Part shown: positions 25,741 to 34,792 of the stretch, in pieces
Layout: every line of letters begins with the position of its first letter
Numbering within the stretch: position 1 is the first letter of the stretch
DNA from: Hyphomicrobiales bacterium
Lineage (GTDB): Bacteria > Pseudomonadota > Alphaproteobacteria > Rhizobiales > Rhizobiaceae
Assembly (NCBI GenBank): GCA_900465665.1
Contig: UBJO01000041.1
Location: forward strand, 1-64,000
Direction of reading: 5' to 3'
Length of the DNA stretch: 64,000 bases
The notes under the pieces: generated by a model
What the model saw: only the letters and a program-made list of their open reading frames with translations
Told to the model about the DNA's origin: nothing
Databases searched by the model: none
Position numbers and translations under genes: made by a program

Positions 25741-26174
25741 ACTGTCCTCAATGCTTCGCGGATCCGCACATAGGTACAGCAGCGACAGATGTTTCCTGCC
25801 ATCGCCTCATCAATGTCGGTATCACTCGGCTTTGTCGTGCGCGCCAGAAGCGCGGCTGCCGCCATGATTTGCCCTGACTGGCAATACCCGCATTGCGCGA
25901 CCTCAAGCTCCAACCAGGCCAATTGCACACGCTTGCCGACCTCAGTCTCGCCAATGACCTCTATCGTCGTGACCTGCCCTTCAAGTTCACCGATAGGCAA
26001 GACGCAAGACCGCACGGGTCGGCCGTCGATATGGACCGTGCACGCCCCGCATTGGCCGATGCCGCATCCGAACTTTGTCCCCGTGAGACCTAGATGGTCC
26101 CGTATCGCCCACAACAGCGGCATATCTGGAGGACCGGTGACGATATGATCCGCACCATTGACGTTGATAGTCAT
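25737..26174 (-). CDS. [2Fe-2S] subunit of an isoquinoline-1-oxidoreductase-like enzyme
   Basis: This encodes 145 residues with two iron-sulfur clusters: the plant-ferredoxin type (CGIGQCGAC plus a later Cys in RSC) and the all-helical type (QCGYCQSGQ and NICRCCTY). This is the small subunit (IorA type) of molybdenum hydroxylases that lack an FAD subunit. ATG 26174 is chosen because family proteins begin with MTINVNG; no strong ribosome-binding site is seen. The stop overlaps the start of the large subunit. As this protein has no signal of its own, it probably travels with the Tat-exported large subunit, as is known for this class. Confidence 0.9.
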   Translation of the reverse strand: MTINVNGADHIVTGPPDMPLLWAIRDHLGLTGTKFGCGIGQCGACTVHIDGRPVRSCVLPIGELEGQVTTIEVIGETEVGKRVQLAWLELEVAQCGYCQSGQIMAAAALLARTTKPSDTDIDEAMAGNICRCCTYVRIREALRTV

Positions 26175-26592
26175 AGATGGCCAAGTTCGGCCTTGAGCCT
26201 GTTCTTCCAAGAGACGTCCTCTGCTTTACCGGAGCCTCGATCACCGTAGCTCTGACCATCCGCTTCAGCTTGCATGCATCTACGGTAGTTGGACGAATTG
26301 GCTGCTGCCGCTCCGCCGGCCAAATGGATATCTCAGGATCGTCCAATCACAGTGGATTTCGACAAGTCCTCAGATTTCTGACCATGCTAGCTTCTCTTCA
26401 ACTAGCACGGGAACCATGAGATATGGTCGACTGCATCAAGGCAAGGCTGAAGTCTATGTTGAACAGGCTCCGTCTGGTCACCGGTCACCAGATTGCTCCG
26501 CAGACGAGATGAATCATCTTGCACGAAGACAGGCTTAATCACGGACAGCGCGTTCAAATCCACAGCCTTAGGATGACGAAGGTCAAGGCGAT
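26175..26592. other. 418-base divergent region
   Basis: It separates the leftward molybdenum hydroxylase operon from the rightward ThrE-like exporter. No gene is seen. An imperfect dyad (TGCTAGCT at 26385-26392, AACTAGCA at 26400-26407; 7 of 8 pairs) is a possible operator, but this is weak. Confidence 0.4.
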
Positions 26593-27861
26593 ATGGCTCT
26601 TGCGATCGACCCACATTCAATTTCTGCCGAACGGTCCGTACATCTAGCATCGCGTGTGGGACGTCTCTTGTTCCTCAGCGGCGCAGACACCCAACATGTC
26701 TTAACGGGCGTGAGCGGTGTTGCCCAAGGGCTGGGACAGGAGGTGCATGTGCTGGTCACGCCTGAGGCTATTCTTGCCACGGTCGGAACGACGGATAGGT
26801 TTGTGACAAAGCTCGGCCCGGAATTTTCGGTGCCTTCAGTTAACATGGAGCGGCTTGCCGCTGTGGAGACACTTATTGACGACATTAAGGGTGGTTTGAA
26901 GGATGCTGACATCATCGAGCAACGTCTCGACGCGATAGAGCTTTCGCCTCAAGGATACTCCGCTCTCAACGCCATCATTGGCGTTGGGTTTACCAGCGCA
27001 TCGTTGGCCAAACTTCTCGGAGCAGAATGGTCTGTCGTAGCGGCCGCGTTTGTCGCGGGAATTCTCAGTGGGGCCCTCAGAAAAATTTTCGCGCAATTCT
27101 CCGACAATCCGTTAATGAGCGTGTTTATCGTCGCAGGGATCAGCGGCTTAACGGCCATTCTCGTCTTGAAACTAGTCCCGCACGCCTCTCCCGTTCTTGC
27201 ACTGACGGCCGCGGGGATGATCCTCGTGCCGGGCGTTCCGCTGATAAACGGCATCCGTGAGATCAGCTCTGGCAATGCCGCAAACGGTGTAACGCGACTG
27301 GCAACAGGGGCGGCCAGTGTACTGACGATCGCCTTTGCCCTTTACGCGGTCGGTTCCCTCAGTGGCGCAATGCTTCCAATCGACCAGGGGCCTGGTTCCC
27401 TGTCTCCCCTCCCCGATCTGCTTTTCGCAGGTTTGGCGGCGGCAGGTTTCGCCATAACCTTTAACGTTTCTCCCCGCGCGGTTGGGTTCTGCATCGCTGC
27501 GGGGATGGCAAGTCACGCGCTTCGCACATCACTGGAGCAAGCGGGTATGACATTGCCTATGGCCTCCTTTGTCGGCGCCTTTGCAGCAGGCGCGATAGCG
27601 CGTCTCGCTGCCCGTGTCTATCGCGCTCCGGCAGTGACTTTCGCCTTTCCGGGTGTGGTTGCGTTGATCCCTGGATCATACGGTTTTCGTGCCGGGATCG
27701 GAGGGCTGGCTATCATGACACAGGGATCGGCCGCGTCGCCCCTTCTTGTTTCAACCACGATCGCACTGGCAATCACCACGATGGTCACGACGACGGCTAT
27801 CGGCATCGGCATCGCGCTTTCTTTGGCCGGATCGGGCGAAAACACACACAGCACCCATTGA
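26593..27861 (+). CDS. ThrE-like threonine/serine exporter family protein
   Basis: This encodes 422 residues. The N-terminal ~100 residues are a soluble domain with a conserved start of the family (SAERSVHLASRVGRLLFLSGADT), and about ten hydrophobic segments follow. This corresponds to the fused ThrE (DUF1212 plus ThrE_2) architecture of inner-membrane amino-acid exporters. The substrate could be Thr/Ser or another small acid. Its stop lies 11 bases before the ATG of fumC, so it is probably cotranscribed with the fumC-cupin-mqo genes. An exporter in front of two C4-dicarboxylate enzymes suggests organic-acid handling; this is inference. Confidence 0.88.
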   Translation: MALAIDPHSISAERSVHLASRVGRLLFLSGADTQHVLTGVSGVAQGLGQEVHVLVTPEAILATVGTTDRFVTKLGPEFSVPSVNMERLAAVETLIDDIKGGLKDADIIEQRLDAIELSPQGYSALNAIIGVGFTSASLAKLLGAEWSVVAAAFVAGILSGALRKIFAQFSDNPLMSVFIVAGISGLTAILVLKLVPHASPVLALTAAGMILVPGVPLINGIREISSGNAANGVTRLATGAASVLTIAFALYAVGSLSGAMLPIDQGPGSLSPLPDLLFAGLAAAGFAITFNVSPRAVGFCIAAGMASHALRTSLEQAGMTLPMASFVGAFAAGAIARLAARVYRAPAVTFAFPGVVALIPGSYGFRAGIGGLAIMTQGSAASPLLVSTTIALAITTMVTTTAIGIGIALSLAGSGENTHSTH

Positions 27862-27872
27862 AGGGAGACAGC

Positions 27873-29333
27873 ATGACTGAAACAAATGAAGACAACTTGG
27901 CGATGAACGATGCCCCGATTGGCATTGATGCAAGCGGCGAACGTGTCGAATTTGACTCGATGGGCGACGTTCCGGTTCCCGCGGATCGCTATTGGGGTGC
28001 GCAGACGCAGAGGTCGCTCGGTCATTTCGATATTGGCGACGATCGTATGCCGAAGCTCGTATACCACGCCTATGGCTACGTGAAGAAGGCGTGCGCGCTC
28101 GTCAATGCCGAGGCAGGCAGGCTTCCGAACTGGAAGCGCGATGCTATTGTGCGCGCCGCCGACGAAACCATTGCAGGCGCACTCGATGATCATTACCCGC
28201 TTTACGTCTGGCAAACCGGCTCCGGGACCCAGTCGAATATGAACGTGAATGAAGTCATATCGAACAGAGCCATCCAGCTTCTGGGCGGCGTTCTCGGTTC
28301 GCAAAAGCCGGTCGGTCCCAATGATGATGTGAATATGGGGCAATCCTCCAACGACACATTTCCGACAGCGATGAACATTGCGGCGGTCGACGCGATCGAC
28401 AGAATGCTGCTGCCATCAATTGAAAAACTTGCCGACACCATAGAGCGCAAGGCGCAAGACTGGATGGATGTCGTCAAGATAGGCAGAACCCATCTCGAAG
28501 ATGCCGTTCCCCTGACTGTCGGTCAGGAGTGGTACGGCTGGGCCGGCCAGATCCGCGACGCCGTCTCCTCGATCAAGGCAAGCCGAGAAGGTCTTTATCA
28601 ACTTGCGGTCGGGGGAACCGCAGTCGGTACCGGCCTCAATGCCCCTAAAGGCTTTTCCCGTGAGGTCGCCGCAAAAATCGCCGAACTCACCGGCAAGCCT
28701 TTCGTAACGGCCCCGAACAAATTCACGGCTCAGGGATCTCTTGACGCGATCGTGCGATCCCATGCGGCCATGCGTAGCCTTGCGGTCGCTTTAATCAAGA
28801 TCGCCAACGATATGCGATGGCTTGCCTCGGGGCCACGCTGTGGTTTCGGAGAACTGCTTTTGCCATCGAACGAGCCCGGGTCGTCCATCATGCCGGGAAA
28901 AGTGAACCCCACACAGTGTGAAGCAATCGTGATGATATCGATCCAGGTGATGGGCAACGATACCGCGGTTGCATTCGCTGGCAGCCAGGGAAATTTCGAA
29001 CTGAATGCGATGCGTCCGGTGATCATCAGTAATTTCCTGCACTCGGCTCGGATACTTGCTGACGGTTGCGACAGATTCCGAGAGTTTTCGGTGGACGGCA
29101 CGGAGCTCAACCGAGAAAGGATCAACGGTTATGTCGAGGGCAGCGTCATGCTGGTCACCGCTCTTTCGCCCGTCATCGGATATCAGAACGCCGCACATAT
29201 CGCTGAAAAGGCAATTGCCGACGGCACGACCCTTCGCGAGGCGGCTCTCGCTTCCGGCAAGGTCGATGCAGCGCTTTTCGACAAAACCATCAAGCCTCTC
29301 GAAATGGTCGGCCAGGGTCTGGCCGGCGCTTGA
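27873..29333 (+). CDS. fumC: Fumarate hydratase, class II
   Basis: This encodes 486 residues, the usual size for class II (iron-independent) fumarase, which interconverts fumarate and L-malate in the TCA cycle. Conserved segments include GSGTQSNMNVNEVI, the active-site QSSNDTFPTA, KIGRTHL.DA and the signature GSSIMPGKVNP. The ~20-residue N-terminal extension before the usual FDSMG is slightly longer than average. ATG 27873 has AGGGAG upstream; the open frame begins 15 bases earlier. The organism probably has another fumarase on its main chromosome, so this could be a conditional isozyme linked to the adjacent mqo. Confidence 0.95.
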   Translation: MTETNEDNLAMNDAPIGIDASGERVEFDSMGDVPVPADRYWGAQTQRSLGHFDIGDDRMPKLVYHAYGYVKKACALVNAEAGRLPNWKRDAIVRAADETIAGALDDHYPLYVWQTGSGTQSNMNVNEVISNRAIQLLGGVLGSQKPVGPNDDVNMGQSSNDTFPTAMNIAAVDAIDRMLLPSIEKLADTIERKAQDWMDVVKIGRTHLEDAVPLTVGQEWYGWAGQIRDAVSSIKASREGLYQLAVGGTAVGTGLNAPKGFSREVAAKIAELTGKPFVTAPNKFTAQGSLDAIVRSHAAMRSLAVALIKIANDMRWLASGPRCGFGELLLPSNEPGSSIMPGKVNPTQCEAIVMISIQVMGNDTAVAFAGSQGNFELNAMRPVIISNFLHSARILADGCDRFREFSVDGTELNRERINGYVEGSVMLVTALSPVIGYQNAAHIAEKAIADGTTLREAALASGKVDAALFDKTIKPLEMVGQGLAGA

Positions 29334-29350
29334 AGAAAGGGATGAGAACA

Positions 29351-29740
29351 ATGATCAGATGCGTCAGAATGTGGACTGCGGCCGACGGAAATTCCGTTTT
29401 TGAGGAAGGCACGTTCGACCTCTCCGGAGGAGAGCGTGGCGACTTCATCGGGCAAGCCGTAGCAGCCAAAAACATCTCGTTTCGTGAAACCGCGTCCGGT
29501 GGCTCGTTCGAATGGCACCAGGATCCCGTTCCGCGCTTTGTCCTCACATTGTCTGGTACTCTCGAATTTGAAACCAAATCCGGGGAGACGTTCACTCTCC
29601 GCCCAGGCGATGTACTTCTTGCACAGGATAATAGCGGTTCAGGCCACAAGTGGCGACTGATTGGCTCCGAGCCATGGCGGCGGGCCTATGTGGTCTATGA
29701 CGAAACCGCTGATCTTCGCTTTATTCCGACGAAAGCTTAA
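29351..29740 (+). CDS. Cupin-domain protein
   Basis: This encodes 129 residues, a single beta-barrel cupin. The metal-binding motif 1 appears as a looser FEWHQDPVPRFVLTLSGTLEFE, and motif 2 as RPGDVLLAQDNSGSGHKW, with His residues in each. The family ranges from isomerases to dioxygenases, so no reaction is assigned. The start at 29351 is favoured because AAGGGA is eight bases upstream; ATG at 29342 would add three residues. It lies between fumC and mqo with gaps of 17 and 12 bases, so it is part of that operon. Confidence 0.78.
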   Translation: MIRCVRMWTAADGNSVFEEGTFDLSGGERGDFIGQAVAAKNISFRETASGGSFEWHQDPVPRFVLTLSGTLEFETKSGETFTLRPGDVLLAQDNSGSGHKWRLIGSEPWRRAYVVYDETADLRFIPTKA

Positions 29741-29752
29741 GGGGAACGAAAA

Positions 29753-31249
29753 ATGGCGTTCGAGACTAACGAAAATCCTGACATTGTTCTCATTGGTGCT
29801 GGCATCATGAGTGCTACACTGGCCACGGTGCTGAAGGAACTCGATCCCTCATTGACGGTCGCAGTCTACGAAAGGCTGAATGACTGCGGACAGGAAAGCT
29901 CCCAGGCCTGGAATAATGCCGGCACCGGCCACGCGGCAAACTGCGAACTGAATTACACACCCCAGCGCGCCGATGGCAGCGTGGACATATCGAAGGCGTT
30001 GGAGGTTAACACCGAATTCGACATCTCCCGGCAGCTTTGGTCCTATCTGGTGAAGAAAGGGGCCATACCCGACCCACGCGCCTTTCTGCACCCCTGCCCC
30101 CACATGAGTTTCGTAAGGGGGGCGGAGAATGTTGCGTTTCTGCGTGAGCGCTACAGGCAAATGTCCGCGCATCACTGCTACCACGGCATGGAATTTACCG
30201 AGGATCCGGCAAAGATCGCGGAATGGGCACCCCTGATCATGGAAGGTCGCAAGTCGAATGAGGCTGTTGCGGCCACACGTATCATAACGGGCACCGACGT
30301 TGACTATGGCGCCCTGACCCACCTGCTTTTTGCGCAGCTGACCGGACAGTCGGGTTTCGGTATCCACTACAATCGGCAGGTCGTCGGCTTAAACCGCGAG
30401 GAAGGCGGCCGATGGCGGATCTTGGTCGAGGATACGTTCGACGGCACGCGCCAGGAGGTTTCGGCAAAGTTCGTCTTCATTGGAGCGGGAGGAGCATCAC
30501 TCGATCTCCTTCAGATGTCGCAGATCCCCGAAGGTCGAGGTTATGGAGGCTTTCCCGTCAGTGGCATATGGCTGCGCTGCGATGTCGACGAGGTCAGCGA
30601 GCGGCATCATGCAAAGGTCTATGGCAAGGCGGCCAGCGGCTCGCCCCCAATGTCGATTCCTCATCTGGACACTAGGATCATTGCGGGACGTAAATCTCTG
30701 CTCTTCGGTCCCTATGCCGGCTTCTCATCCAAGTTTCTCAAGCACGGCTCCCTGACTGATCTCTTCCACTCCATCACCCATGACAATATTCTGCCTCTTC
30801 TCGAGGTGGCCAAGGACAATATCGATCTGACGGAGTATCTGATCGGTCAGGTGCTGCAGAGCTCATCACATCAGTTCAGCATGCTTCAGGAATTCTTTCC
30901 GCAGGCCAAGAGAGGGGACTGGAAAGAGGCAGTCGCTGGGCAACGCGTCCAGATCATCAAACCGGACAGCGATCGGGTCGGCATTCTGGAATTTGGCACC
31001 GAGCTTGTGCCTGCCGCCGACAAGTCGCTTGTGGCGCTGCTGGGCGCGTCGCCGGGCGCCTCGACTGCCGCCTTCATTGCACTACGTGTGCTGGAAACCT
31101 GCTTCGGCGACAAAATAACAGAGGATGCGTGGCTTTCATCGTTGAAACGGATGATCCCGACATACGGGATCGACCTGAAGGTAGACGCCGATGCCTGTCG
31201 GACATCCAGGGCGGCTACAGCGAAAGTCCTAAGGATCGAGAACGTTTAG
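29753..31249 (+). CDS. mqo: Malate:quinone oxidoreductase
   Basis: This encodes 498 residues, the normal length for membrane-associated FAD-dependent Mqo, which oxidises malate to oxaloacetate and reduces quinone. The N-terminus has the dinucleotide-binding motif VLIGAGIMSATLA, followed by family segments QESSQAWNNAGTGHAANCELNYTP, GTDVDYGAL and GRKSLLFGPYAGFS, and C-terminal GASPGASTA. Fumarase and Mqo in the same operon convert fumarate directly to oxaloacetate while feeding electrons to the respiratory chain. AGGGGAACG precedes the ATG. The gene is convergent with the regulator at 31377. Confidence 0.95.
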   Translation: MAFETNENPDIVLIGAGIMSATLATVLKELDPSLTVAVYERLNDCGQESSQAWNNAGTGHAANCELNYTPQRADGSVDISKALEVNTEFDISRQLWSYLVKKGAIPDPRAFLHPCPHMSFVRGAENVAFLRERYRQMSAHHCYHGMEFTEDPAKIAEWAPLIMEGRKSNEAVAATRIITGTDVDYGALTHLLFAQLTGQSGFGIHYNRQVVGLNREEGGRWRILVEDTFDGTRQEVSAKFVFIGAGGASLDLLQMSQIPEGRGYGGFPVSGIWLRCDVDEVSERHHAKVYGKAASGSPPMSIPHLDTRIIAGRKSLLFGPYAGFSSKFLKHGSLTDLFHSITHDNILPLLEVAKDNIDLTEYLIGQVLQSSSHQFSMLQEFFPQAKRGDWKEAVAGQRVQIIKPDSDRVGILEFGTELVPAADKSLVALLGASPGASTAAFIALRVLETCFGDKITEDAWLSSLKRMIPTYGIDLKVDADACRTSRAATAKVLRIENV

Positions 31250-31376
31250 TCAGCTTGGACAACACAGCCTGATCGCAGTTCAGGTTTCATCTATGGGACA
31301 TGAACTGCGAGCACCCGTTATGAATTCTGAAGCGTACGCATTTCCGTTCTGATCCTGCAACGGGTGAAAGCCAAAA

Positions 31377-34019
31377 TTATTCCAATGCAACCGCTTCCCG
31401 CAGCGAGACCTCAATTCGTGTCACCCAAGCCGTTGCGCCCTGCCGCTCTGCGATCCCACAGGCAACCCCGAGAGCGTCTTCAATCCCCTTGCCCGGATGC
31501 TCCGCCGATCGGAGTGCTGCAATGCGCAGCAATTCCGGCCCGCACCACAGGCTCCCTTCCGTGTGATGCCTGACGATAAGGTCGTCGCTATAGGCATCCG
31601 GGCTTATTGCCGCGAACACTTCCGCCTGCATCGCGGTGGCGTCCCGGGGAAATACCGTCTTGCCTTCCAGGATAGCGGCGAAACCCTCGGCCCAGACCTG
31701 CCAATGACGCAGTCCTCTTCTGGTCGTGCGGCTCATCAGATGGCCGTTGCATTCTTTCGCAAGGGCCAACTCGCCGCACCACAGGGCCACGGGAATGCAT
31801 CCGATGGCAAGACCGTAGCAGATAGACAAGTCGTGATCGAGCGTGAGGACGTCGGCGGCACAGTCTTTTGCATGGGAGAGTGCGGCATCCGCATCGCCCT
31901 GCAGCCATGTAATGCGCATGAGCAATGCCAGCACCGCCGTCTTCCCGTCAACTTGGGCATGGTTGGTGTGGTTGGCGCGGACGGGAGCATCGTCACCCGC
32001 AATCACCTTCATCAACAACTCCAGCGCTTGCGGCTGGTTGCCGATGAAATGATGGGAGAGTGCAAGCATATGGTCGGCGGTCTGGATGTTCGCAAGCTCC
32101 CCGGTCGCATAAGCGGGCTGCTTGAAACGTTCCGCAAGGACAAGGCTTTCCCCGTAGTTGCCGAACAGGATTGCACGGGCCCACAGCCCCCATTCGGCTC
32201 TCAGCTTGTGGGATGGAAGGTCGAGCTGGCCGGCTATCGCTCCCGCCCGCAAAAACGCGTCGTTCATATCTTCCGTCGGACCCACCGTGTGCCACAGTGC
32301 ATGACCATATGTCGCCTGAAGCTCGAACTCCGCGACCGAACCGACCAGCTCTGTCCCCGCAATAGCACTCATGGCGCTACGAGCGATCGCCAGATATTCA
32401 GAGGGAAGCGAGAGATGGAACCAGAGCGATGCAGAAGCAATGATCAGTTCCACGCCGAGTTGCTTGTCCCCTGTTGTGAATGCCCAATCGAATAGGGCGC
32501 GAAGATCATCGACCCGCCAGCTGTTAGCGGCGAGCCATTGGCCCGGGTTCTTCCCGTCCCATGTCGTTACCTCCGAAGCGAAGAGCTTGAGGCAATGTTG
32601 CGCGTGTCTTTGCATCACCTCGTCGAATTCCGTCCCCTTGCCAAGCTTCTCGGCCGCGTAAAATCGGGTCGTATCCAGCAGACGGTAGAGTGACGAACGA
32701 TCGCGCCGGTCCATCGTCACGAGAGATTTGTCGACAAGTGCCGTCAGTGCATCAAAGACGGCAAATTCTTCGACCTCAGCGCTCGAGCACGCTGCTAAGG
32801 CTGCATCGAGCTCGAACGAGGAGCGGAATACCGACAGCCGCCGGAAGATAGCCTTCTCCCTTTCAGACAGAAGATCATGGCTCCAGTCGAGCGTGGCGCG
32901 CAGCGTCTGCTGGCGTGGCATTGCCGTTCGCCGCCCCTTCGTCAGAACGGAAAAACGGTCGTCGAGACGCTTTGCCATCGCATGGACGTCGAGGAGATCC
33001 ATTCGGGACGCCGCCATTTCCAGCGCGAGCGGGATGCCGTCCAGCCGTTCGCAGATATCGAGTACCGCGGAGAGATCCCCATCTTGAAATTCGAAACTGC
33101 TCGAACTCGCTTTCGCCTTCGCGCAGAAAAGCTGGACTGCGGAAAACTCCAACGCCTCGGCTGCCGTCATGTCCGGCTGACGAGCGGGGATCGCCAGGGT
33201 CTGAAGGCGGAAGATCGATTCTCCCGCCGCCCGCAGAGGTTCGCGGCTGGTGATCAGGATGCTGGCGTCGGGGGCCGACTGCAGAATTGTTTCAGCCAGC
33301 TGCGCGACCGCATCGACAACATGTTCGCAATTATCGAAGACGATGAGGATGGCCCGCGACGCCAGGGCTGCAACGATCCCCTGCTCTGCCAGTCCCGCCA
33401 CAGCCAGACCCAGTTGACTGGCCAGCGCTGACACCACCAGGCTTCCACTCGAAAGCGGCGCAAGATCAACGAAGCACCCGGCGATACCCTGATCGGCGGC
33501 CACCCTGTGAGCAACCGCGAGCGCAACTGTCGTCTTTCCGATGCCCCCCGGACCGGCGACCGTGACGAGCCGCTTTTCGGGAAAGAGTTCCGCCAGTCCC
33601 TGGATGACCTCGTCACGGCCGATTACCTGGCCAAGGTTTGCTGGAAGAAATTGGGAAAGGGGCTTTGCATCGACCGCCGCCCTTTGGCCGCCCGCTCCAG
33701 TCACCACCACGGGAACGACCCACCTGTAGCCGCGCCCGGTCTCGTTCTGGATGAAGCTGGCGCCATCCGCTGTCTCGCCCAGGCTTTTGCGCAAAGCGGA
33801 AAGATGGACACGCATGGCGTTCTCATCGACGGTGGCGTCCGGCCATGCTCTCTGCATCAACTGATCCTTGGTGACCAGCTCTCCCGCCCGCTCCACTAGC
33901 AGAATAAGCAGCTCGAGCGCTCGAGCGCCCAGACGAACAGGCTCTCCATTGGAAAATAGCGACCTTTGCCCAATCGAGAGTGTGAACCGGTCGAACGTGT
34001 AGGAGGTGCTATCTTGCAT
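31377..34019 (-). CDS. Winged-helix DNA-binding/AAA-type ATPase regulator
   Basis: This encodes 880 residues. Residues ~1-102 form an OmpR/CadC-type winged helix (ALELLILLVERAGELVTKDQL, AMRVHLSALRKSL). A NB-ARC-like STAND ATPase follows, with Walker A GPGGIGKTT (156-164) and Walker B ILIVFDN (224-231), TSREPL as sensor and GIPLALEMAASRM. The remaining ~450 residues are helical and TPR-like. Such STAND regulators are thought to be switched on by a ligand and ATP. No signal peptide is seen. It is divergent from the AraC/hydrolase pair at 34256, which is a natural target, and the spacer carries two TTGCGCAAA sites. Confidence 0.9.
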   Translation of the reverse strand: MQDSTSYTFDRFTLSIGQRSLFSNGEPVRLGARALELLILLVERAGELVTKDQLMQRAWPDATVDENAMRVHLSALRKSLGETADGASFIQNETGRGYRWVVPVVVTGAGGQRAAVDAKPLSQFLPANLGQVIGRDEVIQGLAELFPEKRLVTVAGPGGIGKTTVALAVAHRVAADQGIAGCFVDLAPLSSGSLVVSALASQLGLAVAGLAEQGIVAALASRAILIVFDNCEHVVDAVAQLAETILQSAPDASILITSREPLRAAGESIFRLQTLAIPARQPDMTAAEALEFSAVQLFCAKAKASSSSFEFQDGDLSAVLDICERLDGIPLALEMAASRMDLLDVHAMAKRLDDRFSVLTKGRRTAMPRQQTLRATLDWSHDLLSEREKAIFRRLSVFRSSFELDAALAACSSAEVEEFAVFDALTALVDKSLVTMDRRDRSSLYRLLDTTRFYAAEKLGKGTEFDEVMQRHAQHCLKLFASEVTTWDGKNPGQWLAANSWRVDDLRALFDWAFTTGDKQLGVELIIASASLWFHLSLPSEYLAIARSAMSAIAGTELVGSVAEFELQATYGHALWHTVGPTEDMNDAFLRAGAIAGQLDLPSHKLRAEWGLWARAILFGNYGESLVLAERFKQPAYATGELANIQTADHMLALSHHFIGNQPQALELLMKVIAGDDAPVRANHTNHAQVDGKTAVLALLMRITWLQGDADAALSHAKDCAADVLTLDHDLSICYGLAIGCIPVALWCGELALAKECNGHLMSRTTRRGLRHWQVWAEGFAAILEGKTVFPRDATAMQAEVFAAISPDAYSDDLIVRHHTEGSLWCGPELLRIAALRSAEHPGKGIEDALGVACGIAERQGATAWVTRIEVSLREAVALE

Positions 34020-34099
34020 GATCGTTCATAAATCGAGGCGCTTCCGGTCATCATCTTATCAACCGGGAAGCTCGGCGTCCTTGGAAGCAATTACTTTTC

Positions 34100-34133
34100 T
34101 TGCGCAAAACGACTGTGCAGGCGGTTGCGCAAA
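34100..34133. promoter_or_regulatory. Two TTGCGCAAA sites in divergent spacer, candidate operator
   Basis: The palindromic core TTGCGCAA occurs at 34100-34107 and 34125-34132 (the 9-mer TTGCGCAAA ends at 34108 and 34133). The 25-base spacing is about 2.4 helical turns. It lies between the STAND regulator and the AraC gene. Binding protein unknown. Confidence 0.4.
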
Positions 34134-34255
34134 GCGCCCCTTAATCTCGTTTGCAACTCTTCACAAAGCTTAAGTCACGGTCCGGGCCTTGTCGGCGGTA
34201 AATGTTGGTCATCAACAACCGATTATTGGCCTCAACCCGCCGAAAGGAACTTCCG

Positions 34256-34792
34256 ATGTCTCTCTATCGCGTTACCGAAGCCGGTCCGATCTCACCGGTA
34301 GCCGTCAAGGATTTGCCCGCAAGCATCGCATCAACCCTGACCGAACTCCTCGATCAGGCCGGTTTCGAGGTGGATCGCGACGTCGACGCCGTCAGGGTCT
34401 ACCTCGACAAGGCGCGTGCGTTGCTCCGCAACGAACCGAATCCGGAATTTACCGGCGGTCTCGCACCCTGGCAAATGAAGCGCGTCAGCCAGTTCGTTGA
34501 AGAGCATCTGTCATCGTCTATCCGCTGCGAAGATCTTGCGGCTTTGTGCCGCCTGAGCGTCAGCCACTTCTCGAAGTCGTTTCGCCAAAGCTTTGGTGTG
34601 CCGCCGCATCGATACGTTCAGGGCAGGCGCATTGATCGCGCCAAGAAGCTGCTGATCGAGAGCGGCGAGCCGCTTGTCCAGATCGCGCTTGAGTGCGGCA
34701 TGGCCGACCAGGCTCACCTCTCCCGGCTCTTTCGGCAAGCGACCGGGGAGACCCCGAGCAGCTTCCGCCGCCGCCGAGCCTACGCGCAATGA
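34256..34792 (+). CDS. Short AraC-family transcriptional regulator
   Basis: This encodes 178 residues. The last ~100 carry two HTH motifs (LAALCRLSVSHFSKSFR and IALECGMADQAHLSRLF). The short N-terminal part has DKARALL and GGLAPWQMKRVSQFVEEHL, matching the AraC gene at 966, so both belong to the same compact subfamily lacking a classical effector domain. ATG 34256 has AGGAAC upstream. The stop is overlapped by the start of the hydrolase-like gene (ATGA), so regulator and degenerate hydrolase are translationally coupled. Confidence 0.9.
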   Translation: MSLYRVTEAGPISPVAVKDLPASIASTLTELLDQAGFEVDRDVDAVRVYLDKARALLRNEPNPEFTGGLAPWQMKRVSQFVEEHLSSSIRCEDLAALCRLSVSHFSKSFRQSFGVPPHRYVQGRRIDRAKKLLIESGEPLVQIALECGMADQAHLSRLFRQATGETPSSFRRRRAYAQ

